A program made the position numbers and the translations under genes. Below are positions 59,201-64,000 of a stretch of DNA of 64,000 bases, piece by piece (positions within the stretch are counted from its first letter, which is position 1; each line of letters begins with the position of its first letter). Source of the stretch: Phaeotremella fagi. Lineage: Eukaryota; Basidiomycota; Tremellomycetes; Tremellales; Phaeotremellaceae. The stretch lies in assembly GCA_001599715.1 (NCBI GenBank), contig BCHU01000005.1, positions 434,001 to 498,000 on the forward strand, in the 5' to 3' direction. The notes under the pieces were generated by a model that was not told the DNA's origin, made no database searches, and worked only from the letters and a program-made list of their open reading frames with translations.

Positions 59201-60872
59201 TTGAATCTGATTGAAGGTTTTGATAGGACTTTGAAAACCCTTTGTGAGGAAAGTTCAGAGGGAGCGTAGGTGTTATGCAACGAATCCGTAACGCAGGTTA
59301 AGGATACTGTATGAACTCCAGGAGTATCATGTGAAAGACGTAGCGGGACTGTGTGAGTTTTGGAGATCCTGTCTCGTCGAACAAGAGCCAAAGAATCAAC
59401 CGGTTCAACCTCATCCTCGATCCCCTCAATTACACCGTTCTCAGTAGAATCTTTCGATTTCCTTCTCCAAGAGACTCGGAGTGCTCCAACACCTCTAGCC
59501 TCAAAATCGATAACCTCTGAATCACCTATACAACGAATTTCGGCCGGTTGACGATCCTTAGGTCTTTTGATGATCTTGCCGTGTTTTTTATCAACGAATT
59601 CTCCCCCAGAAGGGCATTCGATGATAACAGCTTCTTTGTGTGGTGTTATATGGAATCGATCACCTCTTCTGTCAACCACTGATTTCAGCGAGATATGACT
59701 TGGTTTATCGATTTTCAAGAACAGCGTGCTTTGCGATGATTCAAGATCCCTTGGTACGATTGACAGTGAATCTGCCGGTTTGATCGAAGGTAATTTTGAC
59801 GTATCGATCTGTCCTGATTTCATAATTAGCGCTGATAACGGGTCGCTGGGAGTTTCGATGACATCGGGTGAATCTTCTGTGTCATCAGTGAGTAGAAGTG
59901 GAGATGGACGGGATTGTGGTCTTTTCATAGAGTTTCCATTGACGGTTTCGATAGTTTGATGACCGGTTTCTAAGGATCTTATGAAATATGTTACCTGGTC
60001 TGGTATGGAGTTGTTGAAAACGACTGGAATGTAGAGAGGTTGAGAAGAGCCAGGGGGGATGCAGTAGGTGAGAGAGAGTGGATTGAGTGTTGCGGTACTA
60101 TCGAGGATCAGTTGTAATGATTGAAAGTCATGACGCACCTGTAAGGTAATAATTTGATCGTGTGGATACCAGCGATATGTTGATCTGTACCAAATATCCT
60201 TGTCGAGATCATATGCAAAAGAGAGAAGAAAGGTGTTGTCCAAACAGAATGACCAAGAGCAGCAGGACCTAATGGAGTTTTAGCAAAAGAATTAAGATGA
60301 AATGAAATGGCTTACCAAACAGATTCAAAGAAATCACAAAAGCACTAGGCTAGAATAAAGTACCATCAATACCTTGAATGTTCCCAATCACCTACCTCAG
60401 CTAAAAACCAACAAAGTAAATTCCAAAACACGAAAATGCCGAAAATCAAAGAAAGCTGTCGATAAGAAGGGGACATCATAGGTATCCTCAAGAAAGAGAT
60501 TCCCAAAACGATGGAGAACTCAATCAAAACCCATAAAAGCGCCGTGAAAGGTCCACGAACTCGTATGGACGTTGCCCAAGTTGGTTCAACATCGAAGGGG
60601 AGGTATGACAGTAGGAGTTCCCAGATTTTGGTTATCTGTTTAGGTTTTAGCTAGTTCCCTGTGCCCTTTTTTTAGAGAGAAGACTAGCTTACTTCTATTA
60701 ACCCGAATAGAGCAGCTATGTATAATCTTTGTTCGTTGGGTGCAGCCCATGTTGTTGGGATTACGGTTGGGATGACAGGGTCTGCTCTTTGAACCGCCCC
60801 TGGTCCTGCTCCTGATGCTGGTTGAGACGGATTGGGTAGAGTTGATTTGATGGGCGTTGTCGGTAGCACCAT
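56296..60872 (-). CDS. POM152: Transmembrane nucleoporin Pom152-like
   Basis: A large gene of many exons. Pom152 is a pore-membrane nucleoporin whose lumenal part is a string of Ig-like domains that ring the pore. Start MVLPTTPIKSTLPNPSQP at 60872. The N-terminus has Pom152-like membrane segments: ERLYIAALFGLIE, then TKIWELLLSYLPFDVEPTW, GPFTALLWVLIEFSIVLGISFL and LIFGIFVFWNLLCWFLAE. The lumenal half starts with DFQSLQLILDSTATLNPLSLTYCIPPGSSQPLYIPVVFNNSIPDQVTYFIRSLET, a strong Pom152 match, followed by repeated beta-sandwich segments of the pattern PFTIEWT/PFNLEYT and GEYTYV/GVHTVSL. The last exon ends with GDYSVTSISDAYCRYP, the family C-terminal motif, then TGA at 56298-56296. It diverges from SYS1 with 230 bp between starts. 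Confidence 0.87.
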
Positions 60873-61102
60873 CGTTTCTTTCTTTTTGTTATAATCTTAT
60901 GAGATTGTTCATGTGTTGATTAGTTGTTGAATGTTTAAAATGACAGAGAGTGACGATCCAAAAAAGCAAAGTGATGGTTCTAAGACGGAGTTGAATTGAT
61001 CTCCGTTCTTCGATCATTGTCTCGAGTTTAACCCAAGTCTTGTTTTCATCTTCCATCTCTCATTGTTCTCATCTTCTTGAACATCCATCCAACCCAATCA
61101 AG

Positions 61103-62077
61103 ATGCGGATACAAGGTTGGGATCCAGTACTGTAAGCATCCCCTCAATCCCCCAATCTCGCCCTCTCTCAAACTAACCCACCAAATCCACCACAGATTAA
61201 TATGTCAAGTAAGTCCCAGCCCAACGTGACCGCCCCAACTAACCCCCAAAAGATAATATCAATGCAAACAATCCATTATCTCACCCTATCCACCCTCCTC
61301 CCCCCTCTCCTCTCAACATTCACCACCCCAACCCTCCTAACCTATTCAGGTGGACCATCAACCGTAGCCCACATCCTAGATTGGCGCGAACTATCAGCGA
61401 AATCAACAGTCCCAACTAGTCTATTCAATAATCTTGATCTGAACCTGATCACTGGGGATTCTTTGAAAGGTTGGCAGAAATTTACGGGGGCTTGGTCGGG
61501 TGGTAAGAAAGTTGGTGATGTTAAATCTAGTGATGATGGCGTCCCTTCTTCTTCGGGAACGGCGACGGATGGTGGGGATGAATTGTTGGGTAGTAACAAG
61601 TATCATCAGGAGGAGGAAATTTGGGATTATGGGATTGACGATTCCAGATCTTGGGTGATAGCTTTTTCTTGGTTGTTAGCGAGTGCTATCGAGTATGTCA
61701 ATCCTTTCTTCCCATCTAATCACATTTTACACCCACTAACAAGAAAATTCAGTATCATTCCATTATACTACCTAATCAGACGTCCAACCCACATCCTAGA
61801 TTTCTCATTAACCCTAACCCTAAACCACCTAATCCTAACGACGTACTATTCCAAATCATTCCCCACATCGTTGTTCTTCTGGGTGATCCAAGTATTAGGA
61901 GCGTTACTGATGATAGTAGTTGCTGAGCAGGTATGTCCTCTAAACACAATTAATTGAGATACTGATTGATTAACCCCCCTGTAGCTCTGTATCAAACGCG
62001 AGATGAACACTGATCTCGAAGTTGCTTGGGATCCTGAAGCTGCCCATGGGGATGTCATTGAATTAAGTGATCTTTAG
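61103..62077 (+). CDS. SYS1: Golgi membrane protein Sys1
   Basis: Small exons: MRIQGWDPVL, then LLICQ (a 13-nt exon near 61195-61208), then IISMQTIHYLTLSTLLPPLL onward. Sys1 is a four-helix Golgi protein that, with Arl3/Arl1, recruits golgins to the trans-Golgi. Family features: the N-terminal WDPxLIxxQI pattern and the C-terminal EQLCIKREMNTDL (Q-LC-x-KREM), plus YYLIRRPTHILDFSLTL and FFWVIQVLGALLMIVVAEQ membrane segments. A Gly/Ser/Asp-rich loop of about 50 residues is inserted between helices 1 and 2, longer than in yeast Sys1. The intron at GAGTATGTC (donor near 61693) and the one at GAGCAG/GTATGT restore the frame. Confidence 0.87.
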
Positions 62078-62588
62078 GGATGGAGGGTTATCAGTGTTGG
62101 TTTAATTCTTGTTTTACCATGATTTCAAGTCAGATTTTATTCCTAAATAATTCATCAAATCCTATCTGTAATATTAATAATGTAACGTCGCCAATGAAAT
62201 GAGATGAAATGCAAATAAAAAAAAAATCTCTGCCACCACCCCCATAACAACAAACAAAACAAGTTCAAATAAGAAATTCATCTCATCAAGAGTCTCAGAC
62301 TCGATATAAAGTTTTTTTTATTTTATGTATCTGTATGAATAAAAAAGGAAAAAAGGGAACCAAAAAAAGGAAAAGAAAACGAACGTAAAGCAAAGCATAT
62401 TCAAAAAAGTAAAAAAAAGTGACATGATTAATGATGAAGATGTTTCTTTTTAATGACTGAAAGCAAAAAAATGTATATCTAAAAAAAGTAACGGTATTGG
62501 GTATAAATGAAGAGTTGACGGTTGGGGTATATATAATCAAGAAAACAGACGATTCGTATCGTCAATGATAATGTCATTTTCTGTTAAC
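62078..62588. other. Convergent 3' region, A-rich
   Basis: About 510 bp with long A/T runs (62217-62232, 62340-62480). Only 3'UTR and terminator function of SYS1 and LCB2 is suggested. Confidence 0.4.
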
Positions 62589-64000
62589 CTAGAAAGAGGC
62601 CGCGACTAATTCATCAGCAGCTGCGATAACATCGTCAACTGCCCATCTAGGACCGTGTTTTAGATCTAGGACGTCCCCAATTTCGTCGCAAGCGCGTAAA
62701 ATCAAATCGATATCGTGTTTAGTATGTGAAGCTGATAAACAGAATCTAACTCTGGACGAAATAAGTGGTGTTGCCCTGTACCATTCGTTAGTTTTTAATC
62801 TAATTGCCAAGAGGTAAAGAAAACGACATACGGGTAAGCGACTACAACGACGACGATGGGAGTTCTCTCAGGACCTAGACGATCTAACATCATTCGAGAG
62901 AAGATTGGCATTTTACCTGGATTGAATAGTAACAACGGGATAATCGGGGAATCCCTATGTCCATAAACGATGAAACCTAATTTTCGTAAACCACTAGAAA
63001 GATATCTTGAATTGAACGCCAATCTACGTAACCTCTCACGACCTTCTGTACCGTTCAACAAAGCCGGTGCTAGATTCAACCAATTGGGGAGAGCTGATGA
63101 AGGTGCTGGTCCATAAGCTGGATGTCTTGATGTGATGGATAGGTTATCTTCTGGATTGTCGATATCGGCAGGTAAAGCTAATGGAGGTGAGATTCCCATG
63201 ATTGATCCCATCGACGCGATGATTTGAGTAAGGATAGGGGGTGACATCGATTCAGCGTAACACATCGCATGTGATCTTCCACGTAATCTGTCAATGACTT
63301 CCTTGGATCCTGCAATATATCCACCAGCAGCTCCGAACGATTTCGTGAACGTTCCCATGAGAATATCAATTTCGTGAGGATCGATACCGAAGTAATCACA
63401 AACTCCACGTCCGTTTGGACCAAGTGCTCCAATTGAATGAGCTTCGTCCAAGTAAATGTAAAACTAAATGAAAATCAGCATCCCTAGTTGTCAAATAAAC
63501 ATCCCAAACTCACCTTGTATCTCTGTTTCAATTCAAGTAATTTAGGTAATTCAACCAAACTACCCTCCATAGAATACAAACCTTCCACAACAACCAAAAT
63601 CTTTTTCCAAGGTCTATGAGTTCTAGGTTGACCTTGAGAGATACACTCTCTCAACAATTCCTCCAAAGCGTTCATATCGTTATGTTTGAACCAACGTACA
63701 CTAGCACCAGACAATCTAACACCGAATCTTATAGATGAATGATTGAACTCATCAGAAATAACCAAGCATCCTTTACCAACCAAACCAGGTAAAGTAGTTG
63801 AATTAGTTGCGAAACCTTGTGAGACGACCATGGCAGATTCAGCACCAACGAATCGAGCAACTAATTTTTCGGTTTGAACGTGTAAATCTAAAGTTGACGC
63901 GTCGAGTCTTGCTCCTGTACCGGATGCACCATATTTTTTGATACAAGCTTCAACAGCATCTGCACATCCACCAGATGAAGATGCGAAACCTAGATAATTG
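62589..64000 (-). CDS. LCB2: Serine palmitoyltransferase subunit Lcb2 (partial, 5' end beyond window)
   Basis: Exons 64000-63514 (open to the window edge), 63463-62832 and 62775-62589; about 435 codons are present and the N-terminus is missing. Lcb2 is the catalytic subunit of serine palmitoyltransferase, the PLP-dependent first step of sphingolipid synthesis in the ER. Conserved blocks: NYLGFASSSGGCADAVEACIKKYGASG; LVARFVGAESAMVVSQGFATN; SDEFNHSSIRFGVRLSGASV; LVVVEGLYSMEGSLVELPKL; YLDEAHSIGALG (PLP Asp/His environment); and TFTKSFGAAGGYIAGS with the Schiff-base lysine. This lysine motif distinguishes Lcb2 from the inactive partner Lcb1. Confidence 0.93.

Noticed and set aside
1..64000. tRNA genes, CRISPR arrays and transposons
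   Set aside because: Looked for T-loop-like words, direct repeat arrays and transposase or reverse transcriptase motifs by eye; none convincing. A tRNA scan would settle the tRNA point.

Overview
The window is nuclear DNA of a basidiomycete yeast, most likely a tremellomycete of the Cryptococcus/Kwoniella type. This rests on very many short introns (about 40-70 nt, GTRAGT donors, CTAAC/CTAAT branch points, AG acceptors), dense gene packing on both strands, roughly 45-50 percent GC, and gene content (Clr4-type H3K9 methyltransferase, KEOPS Cgi121, Bub2, fungal phosphatidylserine synthase, Pom152, alpha-arrestin). No tRNA, rRNA, transposon or CRISPR was recognised. All gene models are hand-spliced, so exon edges not listed are approximate.

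Layout. 0-9 kb: an unknown protein, RNase P subunit Rpr2/Rpp21, a 17-exon Clr4-like SET methyltransferase containing a 3-nt exon, Mediator subunit Med21, and the Bub2/Cdc16 TBC GAP. 9-15 kb: short orphan ORFs including a local tandem duplication (two 143-aa paralogs plus a distant third), then an unknown 689-aa disordered protein. 15-27 kb: a DH-PH RhoGEF, an arrestin-fold protein with LPxY motifs, and the microtubule bundler Ase1/PRC1. 27-35 kb: phosphatidylserine synthase, then three tandem SAM methyltransferase genes built from conserved microexons. 35-41 kb: a single-pass membrane glycoprotein, an acidic/basic probable nucleolar protein, and a secreted type-B carboxylesterase. 41-46 kb: four tandem paralogs of an unrecognised three-exon family sharing an upstream near-palindrome. 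46-64 kb: a bestrophin-like anion channel, an orphan 256-aa ORF, Cgi121, Cog1, a Tti2-like protein, Pom152, Sys1 and the 5'-truncated serine palmitoyltransferase subunit Lcb2.

Most of the window is conserved housekeeping: chromatin and transcription (Clr4, Med21), tRNA maturation (Rpr2, Cgi121), mitosis (Bub2, Ase1), Golgi traffic (Cog1, Sys1), lipid synthesis (PSS, Lcb2), nuclear pore (Pom152) and PIKK assembly (Tti2). Three lineage-restricted tandem clusters lie between these genes: 10-12 kb, 28-35 kb and 41-46 kb. The most novel material is the four-gene family with its shared promoter element, the three-gene small-ORF cluster, and the microexons (a 3-nt exon in the SET core; 8-, 11- and 10-nt exons in the methyltransferases, one of which has lost its splice donor in the third copy).
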